From Hymenochaete sp. R1 (Eukaryota; Basidiomycota; Agaricomycetes; Hymenochaetales; Hymenochaetaceae), in contig JAFREE010000117.1 in the NCBI GenBank assembly GCA_019400425.1, positions 1 through 64,000 on the forward strand: a stretch of 64,000 nucleotides of DNA. The letters run 5' to 3'. A program made the translations under genes and the position numbers. Under the pieces are notes generated by a model. That model worked only from the letters and a program-made list of their open reading frames with translations. It did no database searches and was not told where the DNA came from. Below are positions 1 through 11,923 of the stretch, piece after piece (the stretch's first letter is position 1; every line of letters begins with the position of its first letter).

Positions 1-26
1 CATCCAGCGGCATACATCCAGCGACA

Positions 27-119
27 CTCTAGTGACAGTGACCCTCTAGTGACCCGCCAGTGACCCTCTAGTGACCCTCTAGTGACCCTCTAGTGACCCG
101 CCAGTGACCCGCTAGTGAC
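27..119. repeat. 11-bp minisatellite
   Basis: About eight head-to-tail units alternate between two variants, ctagtgaccct and ccagtgacccg, with a few degenerate units at the left edge. The array may extend beyond the window start. No coding role is seen. Confidence 0.85.
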
Positions 120-454
120 TGAAATAAAAAATTCCCCTTTATTCCGAAAATTGCTTGGCACTGGTTTTGAATATGTAAGGCTCGGTTATGTGTGGAAAAA
201 TGCAATAAATTATTCAAATTTTCTTGTCTAATAAATAGTGTTATACTATTGAGAAAAATAGTTTCAAATGTGATTCTCGATAGAATTTAAATATCATTTA
301 ATGAAAGGTTATGAAAAATCAGAAAAGGTTATGACTGCCGGATATGGGGAAAGAAATAACGAATATAAAAGAGAATTTTTGACAAATAAATCTCAACAAA
401 AGATTCTCCTTTGTCTGCTGTGTTCGCTATTGATCTTCCAATGATTTCTTTTTC

Positions 455-1257
455 CAGTGTCACTGGTGGACGGGTTTGATCTCCCCATACGAGTTGATAA
501 CAACATGGGCTGTCCCGTCGCCGACTGCTCAGTTGATTTGAATCCGACGTGTACGTCCCTGAATAAACACAAACCTTCAATTTACCTCGGAGATTGAAAC
601 TAGATTGCTTCCGAAGGTCCTGAATCTCTCAAGGGTGCGACAGACTCCAATGGAAATGTGCTTGGATGCAAGAGCGCGTGCTTCGCGGACCTTGATGGGA
701 TATAAGGTAAGAACAAATGTTTTGATTTTTGCCCCTTCCTGAATCTCAAAAGCGTTCGTTCTCCTGACTAGCAAACTCCCCCAACTGCTGTTCCGGTCAA
801 TTTGCTTCCGCTGCCAACTGCCCTTCATCAGGCGTGCAGTTTTATTCGTATTTCAAAGTGCGTTTCAAGTTTCATTTCAGAGCAGAAGCCGTTGGTATGA
901 TACTTGTTTTCAGTCCAACTGCCCCGATAGCTACGCGTACGCTTTCGATGAGAGTAGCAATACCGCGCTTTGGACATGCGATTCGTCAAAGAAAGCAGAC
1001 TACACTTTAACCTTCTGCCCGTGAGTAATATTTATGTTTAAATATTTCACTCAAACTCACAAGTAAATCAAAGCCCCGGAAGTGCAAGTGCGTCTCCAGT
1101 ATCAGGTTCTGGATCTGAAACGAGTTCAGGTAGCACGGATGCTACCGGGTCTCCATCCATGTCTGGGGCATTAAGTCGCTCGATCAATTATGACACGGTC
1201 TTTTCGATGGTAATGCCTTTGATGACTCTGATACAATGGGCAAACTCCCTCGTTTGA
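455..1257 (+). pseudogene. Thaumatin-like protein, 5'-truncated and nonsense-interrupted
   Basis: This is the C-terminal half of a fungal thaumatin-like (PR-5 family) secreted protein. The conserved blocks follow in order: VSLVDGFDLPIRVDNNMGCP, then GCKSACFADLDG, NSPNCCSGQ, and SNCPDSYAYAFDE with ALWTCDSS and YTLTFCP. They are followed by a Ser/Gly-rich stretch and a short hydrophobic tail that looks like a GPI signal. Introns with matching phase lie at 551-616, 707-771, 858-913 and 1021-1073. Two faults are visible. No exon encoding the signal peptide and first half of the domain is found upstream of about 455. An in-frame TAA (703-705) sits one base before the donor at 707, where relatives continue through the exon. 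The cysteines after the stop are conserved, so the loss is recent or the stop is a sequence error. The gene converges on the F-box gene with a gap of about 22 bp. Confidence 0.8.
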
Positions 1258-1279
1258 GAGTACGAGTAAAGTACATAAA

Positions 1280-3064
1280 TCAACTGGGTACGTTGCGGGT
1301 TTCAATGGACGTTCCTTTCCAGTACCACCTGCAATCCACCGGCGGTTATACATCTCTAAATGCTCATGTTTGATCAGTTATGCGTTGCGTCAGAGAGCGG
1401 GGAGACTCACCCTCCATACTCGACGCTCACGGGGGACGAAGACAGTCCGAAGGCAATTGCATGTAGCCATCAAGAGTATGACATTTTCCCTTCTAAGAGA
1501 TGGCTCGTGAGAGTAAGGCGAGCAATCGGTCAAAGTCTGCAGTGATTCTGATAGCGAAAGCATATTTCCGAAGACTGGCTGTGAAAAACCATCGTACTTA
1601 TATATTTTGAAGCCAAAAAGGGTTGGAAGAGCGGAGACACTCACGAGAGTAGCTACCGACACTGCTATGCCCAAGTGTTTCAGTCGAGTACACTTCCTCA
1701 GAAGGCGACGGAGTCCGGTCTCGACAATCCTATGTTTAACACTGCATCCATACAGTCCCAAGGATACGAGCCTTGACGCAAAATGATTATTTATGACTTC
1801 GAGTAGACTCTGTGTTAATACTGTTCCCTTCACATAAGAAAGATTAATTTTTTCGAGTGACGTTGCTGCGTTCGTCACAAGCAAAAGTCTCTGTATAAAT
1901 AAATCCGCGTAGAATTCCGGAGTAGAGTCACGGTCCATGAAAGATCCCAACTGTGGCCCAATGGATAACGATAGTGAGCGTAGATTAGGGAGTTGAAGGG
2001 AATTCTCATCCTGCGAGAAAGTGGTTTTGAGGGGCAGGGGCTACTTGCAGCGTCAGCAATATGCGATATCTAGTCATTCTTTTATGAACCTACAAATGAT
2101 GCAACGTGCAAAGAAGAGATGAGCGGGTTGCTAGACAGAAAGTACATTAATTGACCAAAATCAATCCGAGCACACGCCCGAATGTCTAGAACACGAAGGT
2201 TGGGTAGTTTCGCCAAGACAGTCTTCAAAGTTGATTCTTCGATCTCACAGGACTTCAATTAAGATTTAAGTTAGAATCTCATGTCTTGCCCGAATCAACA
2301 GACTCACATAAAGGCAGAGTTCGTTTAGCGTTTCGTTCATGGCGCCAACCCATCCCGTTAGCTCATTCAACACACGCCAGGACGGCATATGTAATTTCAA
2401 CGATCGTAAATTACGCATAGACACCAAACTCTTTGTGTCTTCTTCGTTCAGATATGCTTCCACGTCCAGCTCCTTTAGACGTGCTTTAGTTAATAACGCC
2501 GGTAAAAATCTTGACAAAACGTCGCTTGCTCCGTCAGGAGCTGCCAACACTCCTATACGGTTTCTCCGTCTGAAACTGATCAGGTTTGCGCATTGCTCTA
2601 CAAATGAGACTAAAAAGTTCTCAGGGAGGCCTAGTCTCCTTGAGGAGCCTTTTATGCGCGTTGTAGAGCTTAAGTCTTTACGATAGAAAGTTGAAGGTTT
2701 GATTAGATCGCTAGAGCTGAGAAAATGGGAGGGGAAACTTACCCAGTCTCTTCACAAATGCAAAGAGCGCTGGTCGCTCTCGCATTGCAAGCAGAATCGA
2801 AGACTAGAGTACTAGTAGACTCAAGTATAAGAGGAGATGCAGTTCCAGATCGCGTACCTGTGCGCGCTTTACCAATCCGGCAGTCGATATGAGAGGGTCA
2901 GGACTGTCGGGACCGCACGGTAGTGCTATGCTTTCATAAAGCTGTGGCGTGGCACATTCATAGCAGAGTTTGCTGACACATGCAAACAATGCCAGGTCCG
3001 ATCGAGCAAGAAATTGACAAACGAGACAAATAATGTCATACGGTATTTTGTTGAACGAAGCCAT
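1280..3064 (-). CDS. F-box / leucine-rich-repeat protein
   Basis: This is a probable SCF ubiquitin-ligase substrate adaptor of the large, fast-evolving F-box class of basidiomycetes. The chosen ATG (3064) opens MASFNKIPYDIICLVCQFL, an F-box start, followed by SDLALFACVSKLCYECATP. Downstream exons carry LRR-like segments: LKELDVEAYL, LRSLKLHMPSW, LPNLRVLDIRAC, LPNLRSLSLSIGPQ and LKHLGIAVSV. Introns are inferred after AGLVKRAQ (donor near 2857), near 2680-2740, near 2250-2310, between about 1950 and 2090, and at 1329-1410. The last one leads to a short terminal exon ending in RNVPS and a TGA at 1280-1282. The upstream in-frame ATG-less extension to 3229 was not used. No targeting signal is seen. 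The substrate is unknown. Confidence 0.65.
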
Positions 3065-3310
3065 TTGAGGTTGGCGTTTCAGTAGAAGATGGGCGTCGAG
3101 TCGAAGAAGGATGGCATCGCGCGACTCTGTCAACCCATTGTAGTATTCGTGGGAATCGATTATGTGACATTGCGTCCGTAGTCCGGACGTAAATTTGTAG
3201 AGAAAAAACAAGCAATTAATGCACTGCACATAACGACAGGGTATTATAATTATATTCTACTCGGGCAAAGGGAAAGACATAAGAGAAACGCGTATGTGAA
3301 AAGGGGACTG

Positions 3311-5016
3311 CTAGTTAAGAGGCTGCGGAGTCAAGGTAATCGATAGAAGAGCCTTTAAATCCCTCCATTCATCCTCATGAGGCCACTCGACAGATGCCTT
3401 CTCACAAAGGCTCATCAAGGTGACGAACTTTATTTCGTACTCTTTCTGATCCTTCCTGAAGCGGGGAAGGATCTCCCCTTTGATCCTTTTTTTCGTGAGT
3501 TGGAAATTGTACCACTTGAGATGCGCTGGAGCCCAAAGGCGGAAATGATACAATTCCCATCGCAATACTTCCTTCGATGTCGCTATACAAGCAGGGGGTT
3601 CGTCGTCATAGATGCTCGGGTAATCGAGAGAGACGTCTCTTAGCGACGTCGCTTTCAATCGAGCTTTGACTGCAAGTCTTCTGGCGGAGCGATCTCGGGC
3701 TGAATCAGCATCCAGTATTGCCGTCTTCGCTCCCTCATGAATGTTCAACAGTGACATATTGAGGGGGGACACGACCGGAGTTTGTCCCGTAATTATTCGA
3801 AGTATTTGATACTTCTCTTGTTCCCATTTGTTGTCGACATAAGCTTCGAAGTATTCCCTGCGTTTAGGTTCGTTTTCAGACACGGGGATAGCGAGATATC
3901 TCTGATTATTTACACAATTGTAAAGTTCGTTTACGTTGGATTCGAACTCGGCAAATAGTGTAGTGACTTGTTCGTTGGACGGAGCCAGACCTGGAAGAAG
4001 TTCTGGTTCTGGCACCCGTATCTCTGTCTCTATAGCATATACTCAATGAGCTTGAATCAGGCAAAACTAAATTTTGGCACGTACGTAGCAGCAAGGTCCT
4101 CTCGACCGGTCGTTGTCGATGCAACTGGTGCGAAGAAGATACCGTATAAGTATGCTAGGCGAATAGAAAAGAGAGTCACCATACTTTCATTGCCAAAAGT
4201 CCCTCCAACTCTGTCCATTTAGTGGCGCTGGACCAATGTTCTCCATCCTTGTAAAGCTCCTTAAGCCTTAAGTACCGAGACTCGTATTTCTTCTGTTCTT
4301 TGGCAAAATGCTTCCAACAATCAGGATTGTCTTTCTCCAGGGCCATGCGGTGCCACCACAGCAAGGCTGAAGGGGCTATTGTGCTGAAGCAATAGACCTC
4401 CCACTTCGCCACGGCATTGTTCTCCGACATTTGTCTGTTGAAATCGGAGTCGTAGATGCTCGGCGAGCTTGTTAGGGTGGTCTCACCAGCTTCCGTATGT
4501 TGCTTGCCCAAGTAAGTCACTTGCGAGCCCAAATTATCTCGGGCTGTGATGACTTGCTCCAGGACCCTCTTCAGCCCAGCGTGTTCTACCTTTGCTATAT
4601 CGATTATCGCTTGTTCCGAAGGGTCGAAACCTAGAATGGCCTTGAGCAAAGCAAGAGACTCCTTCTGCGCGTCGTACTTGACAAGCTTCTCGTTGTAGAG
4701 GTCGAAGAATATTGTCTTTTTCTCTGAGGGTATAGCATAAAGCCTCTGTTTGATTACTCCCGGGACGAGGTCCTTCACCTTGATTCGGAATTCCTCAAAC
4801 TTCTGACCGATTCCTGATGCGTCAGACTGGTGGGAAGGAACTATCAAAGAAGTATGACCAGGTGCATCCGGCTCCGAGGGCTTCCTCAATTTGTTGCTGC
4901 CACCTAATGCATCACCCATGAACGTCAAATATCATGTGCGCCGCGAACATCAACAAAACCATACCTGAGGAATCGCTTGGCCCAGCATTGGAGTCCAGTC
5001 GACGTTTCTGGGACAT
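3311..5016 (-). CDS. Unrecognised tandem-domain family protein, copy A
   Basis: I do not recognise this family. The first exon (5016-4965) encodes MSQKRRLDSNAGPSDSSG, a short basic leader. Intron 4964-4904 joins it to GSNKLRKPSEPD and a first domain (to about 4187) that ends in SPSIYDSDF, then AKWEVYCFSTIAPSALLWW. After one or two short introns, a second copy of the domain starts near PEPELLPGLAPSNEQV (about 4015). It contains YPSIYDDEPP, KEVLRWELYHFRLWAPAHLKW and the closing EWPHEDEWRDLKALL. Both domains share the pattern of an LY/LV-x-x-V helix, Y(Y/F)EA-(L/Y)VD-K, an ILG/ITG turn, then P-S-I-Y and the W-E-x-Y box. There is no signal peptide or membrane segment. Charged, helix-rich composition suggests a soluble nuclear or cytosolic protein. 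The region between the domains (4020-4190) is the least certain part of the model. Confidence 0.7.
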
Positions 5017-5444
5017 GATACTTCGTGGGTAAAGGAGAATGGCTAATTGAAGTCCACAAGTATGTGTTTCGTGCTTCGATAATTATACACCATACGTCCT
5101 TTGCCATAGACTTAAAGCAAAGAGCAGACATTGCTAGCGATCGGGTAGTAAAATTTCCGCTCGCACTTGCAATGAAGCTTTGCATCTATCCTAGCACGAA
5201 TCAAGAAGGTGCAAACAACCCAAGGGGGAACCACCCAAGTTTGAAAGCTCGCACTCTCGGAACCGTGGTCAGTTTGATGCATCCCGATCCGATGGTCGAG
5301 ACCATGGAATTTCTGACCAGGCTGAGATCGAGTAGCTTGAATTATTACGCAGAAACTATGATAGGTGGGATAAGGCGATTCGAATGTCAAACATACAGAT
5401 GGACTCAAAGGAGTTATTGTACGAAGACGTCGCACCTTGCCCTA
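5017..5444. other. Intergenic, promoter of copy A
   Basis: This gap lies between the start of copy A and the 3' end of the dehydratase gene, both on the minus strand. Reading frames in it are short and resemble nothing I know. Confidence 0.5.
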
Positions 5445-7099
5445 CTATTGCAGACTTTTTTCCCACCACTCTGCCGCCTCCTCCTTCCTCCTGTTCACCA
5501 AGGCAACAACGTCTTCACTCCACACGTCCTCAGGCCTCAAACCCTTCTCCAAACCCGCCTCGTGCTTTTTGTAATCTGGCCAATCAAACACCACACAATT
5601 CGTAACTGTCAGCGCTTCTGATGCATCCCAACGTGCGAGCGTAATTTTGTTAGGAACCGTGTGTGGCGGGATGACTGAACGACTTCGATGAAGGTCTTCC
5701 AGGATGAATGCAACGTCTGTCTCGTCAATTGGTAGTCGACTTTTCAGGGACAAGGATTCAGTAACAGGCAAAGTAGAAAGAAGAGAGAATGCGCACTCAA
5801 TGGATTCTCCAGCCTTCTTTTCTTCCCTTGCCTTCAGATCTCGAAGCAACTTGTCATACAACTTTCTTCTCCCCTTCGTCGGCAACGGGTTCGCAATTGG
5901 GCGCCCGGCCGCAGCACATAACACATACGCAGCGGCGTTCAATCCGAAAATGGATGGCAATGGGCCGAAGACAGGTAAAATCCGTACGCGGAAATCATCA
6001 AATGGTGTCAGTTCCTGTATGTTGCCTTTCTCACGTTCGTCCTCTGGTAATGGAAGAAGTTTAATGTCGCCGATGGGAGGCTCGGTTGAGTAGACAACAG
6101 GGATTCCGTTCGAAATTCCTGCTTTACGGAGCTGAACGCGAACCGCGCGGGAGAGGGAGTCTTCTGTTGTAAGGGAGATATCGGCGATTTGGATGCGAGA
6201 AGGGTCCATTTTTGAGCCAGCGCCCATGGAAGAAATAATCTTTGAGGAGAAAGATATGGAGACCCTGAAAGTCACACATTTCATAGACATACCTTAATCC
6301 CATTTTTATGACAATACTTAAGCAAGTCTACTTTTGTGCCGATATTGTCAATAGCATCTGGTGAATATGAATCAACAGCGAGGCCTCGGTCCTCAATCTT
6401 AGGCGTACCGATAACCCAGTCCGCACCGTCGAGCAGAGCCGGCGCATCGTTCAGAGTCCAAAGTTCTTCCCTAGCGTCCACTTCGACTTTCAACGACATT
6501 CTCAGAAGTGCCGACTTCATCGCGTGAACTTTCGATGACCCAACATCGCTAAGACTTGCTGTGGCATGCCTATTGAGTGACGACATTGTTACTCGGTCAA
6601 AGTCAATGAGTCTTATATCCGACACGCCTCTGCAACATCCAAGTGTCAACAAAAAAACTAAATCAAGCACAGAAAAGGATAGAACACACGAGCGTACAAG
6701 CATCACAGCAGCCCAGCTTCCTACTCCCCCACAACCCACGACTATTACTTTGGCATTACGAATACGTTCCATCCCATTATCCTTGAACAGAGCGTAGCAT
6801 CGCGCCAATTGTTCCCTAAACAACTCTTCCGGATCGGCCCCCCGCACAAGTCGTTCAGAGACGCATTCGACGCGTTCCTTGAGGAGCTTAGCTACCTCTG
6901 CTGGCAGGTCTCGAGAACTTGGAAGTTCGCCAGAATTGCCTATGTCGGATAGCGCACTTTGAACGTCGTCATTCAATTGCTTCCTGCGTTGTCTCCTTTC
7001 GATGGCATTAAGAGCAGATATGGCCGCTGTTGCTGCGACATAGCCTCCGAGAGCTGCTAAGAGCAGTTGAATGCGGTGAGAATGGATGCTGAAGTTCAT
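5445..7099 (-). CDS. tRNA threonylcarbamoyladenosine dehydratase (Tcd type)
   Basis: This E1-like, ThiF-fold enzyme converts t6A37 to cyclic t6A in ANN-decoding tRNAs. The yeast Tcd1/Tcd2 proteins sit on the mitochondrial outer membrane. The ATG at 7099 opens MNFSIHSHRIQ and a single hydrophobic helix (LLLAALGGYVAATAAISAL), fitting a membrane anchor. The longer frame upstream begins with GTG and was rejected. The Rossmann motif VVGCGGVGSWAA, the strand IRLIDFD and MSSLNRHA (ATP and adenylation site) follow. The family hallmark SSMGAGSKMDPSRI lies just after the second intron. Two introns fit exactly: 6630-6689 restores LVRSGVSDIR, and 6240-6292 joins NGIK to IISSMGAG. The rest of the protein, through FGLNAAAYVLC, ends in EEAAEWWEKSLQ. 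The length is normal and no damage is seen. Confidence 0.93.
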
Positions 7100-8049
7100 G
7101 GACGCCTCGTTTTTTGCGCATTCTCGAGTTGGTTTGTTTGCGGCACGTGATAACAATTGACAGCTATTTGTTCCGTCCGCGCCACGCGCCACATCCACTG
7201 ATCCACCACCTGTTTCTGAGATCCCCTTCTTCCTGAGATTTCGCTGGATATCTCACTGCAAATAGCAACATTTTTTTATCACTACAGCCACCTATTGTGA
7301 TCGCCCCATACTGGCATATTCTATGCTATTGAGCGTACAAGAAGCAGTTAAAGGCCAGTGACGTCGCTATATCAAATTAATCTTGACAAGACCATATAGC
7401 GACTCGAAGGCCTGTGCAATGATATAAAACGTTGCTGTGTACCCCTATGTAGGACTTTCATTGAGTAGTGAATGTACTTTCGAGACTATAATCATGAAGA
7501 TGGGTCAATGCTATGAAGCTATGAATATTACGAACCACACAGTACCGTAAAGGTGCTTATTGTCTATCACGGGGTGAAGGAGGCTCCGGAAAGGTAGGTC
7601 GGTACAAGTACGGTGTTAAGTCTAAAGATTACTGGAGAAAGTTTGAGAGGTGGATCTGATGCTTGAGTGGCTACATGGTGTTCAATGCAATGCGATGCAA
7701 TGCAGCGGCTGGTCATGAATAGACCTCTGGCCTCGCACGTGGCAGGCGCGCTCTCATTCATTGACGACGCGTCCAAACACGGCTTCTCTCTCTCCCATTG
7801 CCTCCGCCGCTTCCCCACAGAACGCCCGCTTGCAGCCCATCGTCCTCGGTCGTCGAGACGCTAACCGTCTTGAGGCTCACATTGTCGACGGCGTGACGGG
7901 AACTCTTGCTTGACGACGTCGGCCTTTTTCATCTCCGCGTGTCTTCTGTCGGACCTTTCTCGCTATATTTCCCTGTGTGGAGGGGTAAATTAAGCATCAG
8001 TGTCCGGAGAATCGGTCTTTGATCTGGGTCGCCGTCAGGCGAACTTGGG
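7100..8049. other. Intergenic between divergent genes; possible 5' exon
   Basis: This is the shared upstream region of the dehydratase (minus) and the PH-like gene (plus). A frame around 7770-7895 reads like protein (ending QPIVLGRRDANRLEAHIVDG) and could be an early exon of the PH-like gene. It has no clear ATG (a TTG stands where one would be expected) and its splice to 8050 is not resolved. Confidence 0.4.
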
Positions 8050-10630
8050 TTGGTCAAAGAGTGGGTTTCAGTCGTCGGGGAGAAAATGAACGAGTACATG
8101 TCTCTCACAAAGTTCCTGGCGGAGGACGGTCTCAGGAGAACGTTGCCAATCGCTTGCAGACTGGGTACGTATGTCAGTTTCACGTTGTCTTTTCAAAACT
8201 CAAACAACTGTGTTTCTGCCTTGCTCCAGTCCCTTTCGATCAATGGCTGGTCACTCACGTCGACACGTCCTGGAAAGTGAGCGATCTTTTCTTCTGCTCA
8301 TGATCGTCTTTGCCTAACTTCCCCTCGGAACTACATGATTGTAGGTGAAAGATATCAAGCATTGGATTCTTTCCAAGTGCAACGCGTGGGGATCCACGAC
8401 GGCGCCTCAAGCCCCCCGTTTTCGACCAGCATCACCTGTGACATTTTCCGCGCCTTCAAGGAGAAGTGCAAGCCCTTCAAGTTCCTGGGGCGGTACCGTA
8501 GAGGATGACGACGATGAATGGGAGAACTTTGCCGCTGCCGACCGAAAGGCGCTTGCATCGGAATCAGGGTTGGGTATGGATTTCTCGCAGAATACGTCTG
8601 GGCGAACACTGCCTGTGTCTGCGTCCTCGCCCTCGTTCTACCCCGCCCCTCGTCAGTCCAATGTAACGACTTACGATTCGGAGCAGACGGCCACCAGTGC
8701 ACGATATACTGTCGTTAGCTTCTCTAATGGGCTCATTTTGGACGATGAAGCCGTGTTTTCTTGGTACAAGCCCCGTTCTTTTGAGTTGCTTGAGATTCAT
8801 CGAGCTGGCACTGTCGTCTCTCTTCCTCGTCAAGGCAATACTTACGCAGAGCCGTACTTTGAATCGCCAGTGCGCGTATCGGAGCGGCCGAATCGCAGAA
8901 AGGCTCGACCAGACAACGAACATGCTCATTTTCAGGCTCAAGGGGCTGAGTGGAAGCCGCGTTGGGTTATCATCCGTGACGGTATCCTTCATTTATGCAA
9001 AGACGCTCAATCAGCTCCAACGCATAAATTCCCGACTTCCGCTCTATCAGGTTTATTTGGCCCAGAACGCTTGGGCTTGTCATTCTCATCGTCGCATGTT
9101 ATCTGCGCAAAGTTCAGCCGTGCGTCGGACTTTATTGGGAATGTCGCAGATTTGGACCCCGCCTCTTCAGCCCAGAGGAAACAAAAGAGTAAAAGCGGTT
9201 CTACTTGGGTGATCATCGATATGCCTGACCGAAGCTGTACGTTGTCCCCCTTTTGGAATAACGATCTGTCATGGATGCTAATGTCATGATGGGTTATCCT
9301 AGCTTATGAACACATCATTCGGGTCCTTCATCGACTGGCACCGCACCCACTCCATCTCTCGCACCCCAAAACGCCCCTCCCTTCTCCGGTTTCTCCATCA
9401 TCCCCACAACAAACGTCTTATTCATCAAATGCATTACCCTCCCCCTCCACTCACACGCTCGCTTCCTCTTCATCAAACACTTCTGCTCTTTTTGGAGTTC
9501 AGTACCCAGAATGGCGGCTCGCTCTCCTTGCAAAATCCCGGATGGCTGGCAGAGGGTGTACAAACTCGGCGGTCTCACTCGCTCATGCGAACTGCCTCGT
9601 AGGCCATTATGGGAGCAACGTGGATCCCGAGCTGATCCACCACCCGCTGCCGCGCGCGACAAGCATCTCGGAGGGCCTGCGTCGGAAGGCGGTGAAAGAG
9701 TCCGTATCAAGCTCAGAAGATGATGAAGCGGAGATTGGGGGCTCGAGCGCGAGCCCGTGGTTAGATGCGTTGTCTGAGGAAGAAGAAGAGGAAGAGGACG
9801 ATGCTGACGAGGATGTGGAGAGCGAGATCGAGTGGGACGGCTGGGTGCACGACATCCCTCGTAGAGCCGCGCGCCGAAGGGCCGCTAAGCTTGATAAATC
9901 ATCCCTGTACGATTCCAGCCGTATGTCGGGCGCCGTGAGCGCAGCCATGTCGCCTTCTTCGCCCTCGTCCTCGGATTACGACTACGATTACGGCACGGAA
10001 GCTTACAGCCCTGCACGAACTCGGACGATGTCGTACAGCACGGGTACAGGCTCGGTGGGTAGCGATCACACGACAACTCTCCAGCGGACACGATCGAGCA
10101 CGACATCTACCGCCGGAACGATGTTCGGCGTGCATCCATTCACGAGCACGACGACTACGGTGATTACCACGTATGTCGATCATGTACCTGACGTTCATCC
10201 TCTGCCTACTCTTCCGAGTGCTGGGGAGGGGTATTCAAAGGGAGGAACAAACGGGCGGACAATCCTGGCTTCTCCATCTGCTGCTACTTCGTCTTCTTCC
10301 ACTCCACCCTTAAGCACCCCTCGCGGCCATCGCGTCCGCTCCCCAAGCACCACCTCCCTCTCTCGTGCATCGGCCACCGGTGGCGCGTCCTCCATGCCAG
10401 CCCTCTCTCCCCCTTCACCTATATCCAAGCCCACCGACGGTAATAGTGGATTCGGATTTGGGAGCTCGTCGACAGGATCGGGATCAGGACGAGCTGGTCC
10501 GAGCGGAAACCGGAACGGGATCGGAGGAGTGAAGAGGATTGTGAGGGGCGTTAGTATACGTAACGCGTTTAGCTCCGAGAAGCTTGCGAGGGGATTTGAG
10601 GACGCTTTAGATTTCGTGGATGGGAGATGA
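8050..10630 (+). CDS. PH-like domain protein with Ser-rich acidic tail
   Basis: The deduced order is: a helical N-terminal region (KEWVSVVGEKMNEYMSLTKF, then LRRTLPIACRL, PFDQWLVTHVDTSWKVKD), a spacer with an acidic EDDDDEWENF box, and a PH-like fold. The fold reads SFELLEIHRAGTVVSLPR, WKPRWVIIRDGILHLCKD, then WVIIDMPDRS and a helix EHIIRVLHRL. It is followed by HPLPRATSISEGLRR, an acidic EEEEEEEDDADEDVESE run and a long Ser/Thr/Pro-rich tail. Introns at 8165-8229, 8277-8344 and 9237-9302 all keep phase. The WKPRWVIIRDG strand is typical of membrane-lipid-binding PH domains, so a signalling or membrane-scaffold role is inferred. No catalytic domain is seen. The true start may lie further upstream (7770-8050). 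Confidence 0.65.
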
Positions 10631-11923
10631 AAAGAGACTGAGACGCAGCCTGGCGAGCAGCTTGAGATTATTTCGTCGCCTGGCCCTTTGATGGGGATCC
10701 TTCTTTAGCCGAGCTCGGTGCTGAACCAGATACTACAGCGTACCAGTAAAAACACGCCCTATCTTAACTTATTGAAGTTGTTGTTCTGTTTCCGCTCTGT
10801 TCTTCTTCTTCCCTCACCTTTCTTCACTTCTCAAGTGGTTTTTTCTCTCCCTCATACTTATATTTAGCGCAATTAACATACCTAACCCGAATCTAATTAT
10901 ATATCGATAGCCGTAGGTGTAGTGATGTCCCGGTCGACGCCTCATGCATATGATGTGTGGGCTCTATTCTTGTAAGCTTAGGGATATCTAAGCTCAGTCA
11001 TCAAGTCTGATTTTGATCGTTTCCCTTGCTTCGCACATCGAACCTCGACACCTTAGAATATGTCGGAATCTCTCAACCCGAACACATTAAGTTATTGATA
11101 CACCCCAAACTTCGGAATCAATTTCCAGTCCCGGCTCTTTCATTCAAGAACCCTTTGTTGCTTTCGTATCTTCTTTTCTTTTCTTTTCCTACATAAATAA
11201 TACTTTTATATACATCCCAAGAAGAAATGTCACGGTGAGCATATGTATACTAGATAGATACAGAATATTACACAATATGATACACAAAACTCTGTGCACA
11301 CCTATCAAGTCCTTTCCTCGCTCCGTTCTCTTGCACCACACTCGGAAAGCGAGCAGAACGGAGGGAAGATCAGAAAGAGGGGTAATGGAGCAGAACAAGA
11401 AGAGCAAGAAACAAGAAAAGCGAGAGCACAGAGCAATGGGAACATTATAGTGTTTCCATGCTGGTCCAAGAAGAGGAAAGACTAACGGACAGAGCACATG
11501 TGTAGGTGTATATCGACTGATAAGAAAGACGAAGGAGAGTCACAAGATGAGAGGAGAGATAATTATATGGACGCGTTACTGTCTTCGGTCGAAAAAAAGA
11601 CTCGTGAACGCTGTAAGGTATGATAACAAGATGTCAAGAAACGCATCGGATATGAGACCAAGAAGAACAAGAAATATGGGACATAATGGAAAGGCGAAGC
11701 GGGAAGAAGTGAGTCGAGAGGGCAAAGATGGTGGTAAGTTTGGCAAGAAAGACGAAAGTGGGCAAAAACGACAAAGGTGAACTATGATGTGCAAGAATGA
11801 GCGAATATCAAGATGTTATAGTATGAATGGGATGCATGATGTAGAGAGTGGTGTCTACTGTAAGTTGACAAAATCGTCCTCACCGAACCGTGAAGAGAAA
11901 TCAATATAGGGAAAAAAATACTT
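10631..11923. other. Intergenic between convergent 3' ends
   Basis: The right part (11300-11780) is strongly purine-rich on the plus strand (AGAA/GAGA), which produces long accidental frames. No gene is supported. It probably holds the 3' UTRs of both neighbours. Confidence 0.6.

Noticed and set aside
30..119. CRISPR-like array
   Set aside because: Units are 11 bp, contiguous and without spacers, so this is a minisatellite in a eukaryotic genome.
1390..1545. Plus-strand frames over the F-box exons
   Set aside because: They are antisense shadows. The minus strand gives LRR-like protein with consistent introns.
7099..7198. N-terminal extension of the tRNA dehydratase
   Set aside because: The extended frame starts with GTG, not ATG, and adds residues without similarity. 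The ATG at 7099 precedes the expected membrane anchor.
9315..9948. Minus-strand frames opposite the Ser-rich and acidic tail of the PH-like protein
   Set aside because: They are mirror images of the biased GC3-rich coding strand. The phase-consistent introns support the plus-strand gene.
11235..11794. Lys/Glu/Arg-rich frames in the purine-rich intergenic stretch
   Set aside because: They result from the AGAA/GAGA bias. There is no conserved motif and the frames overlap on both strands.
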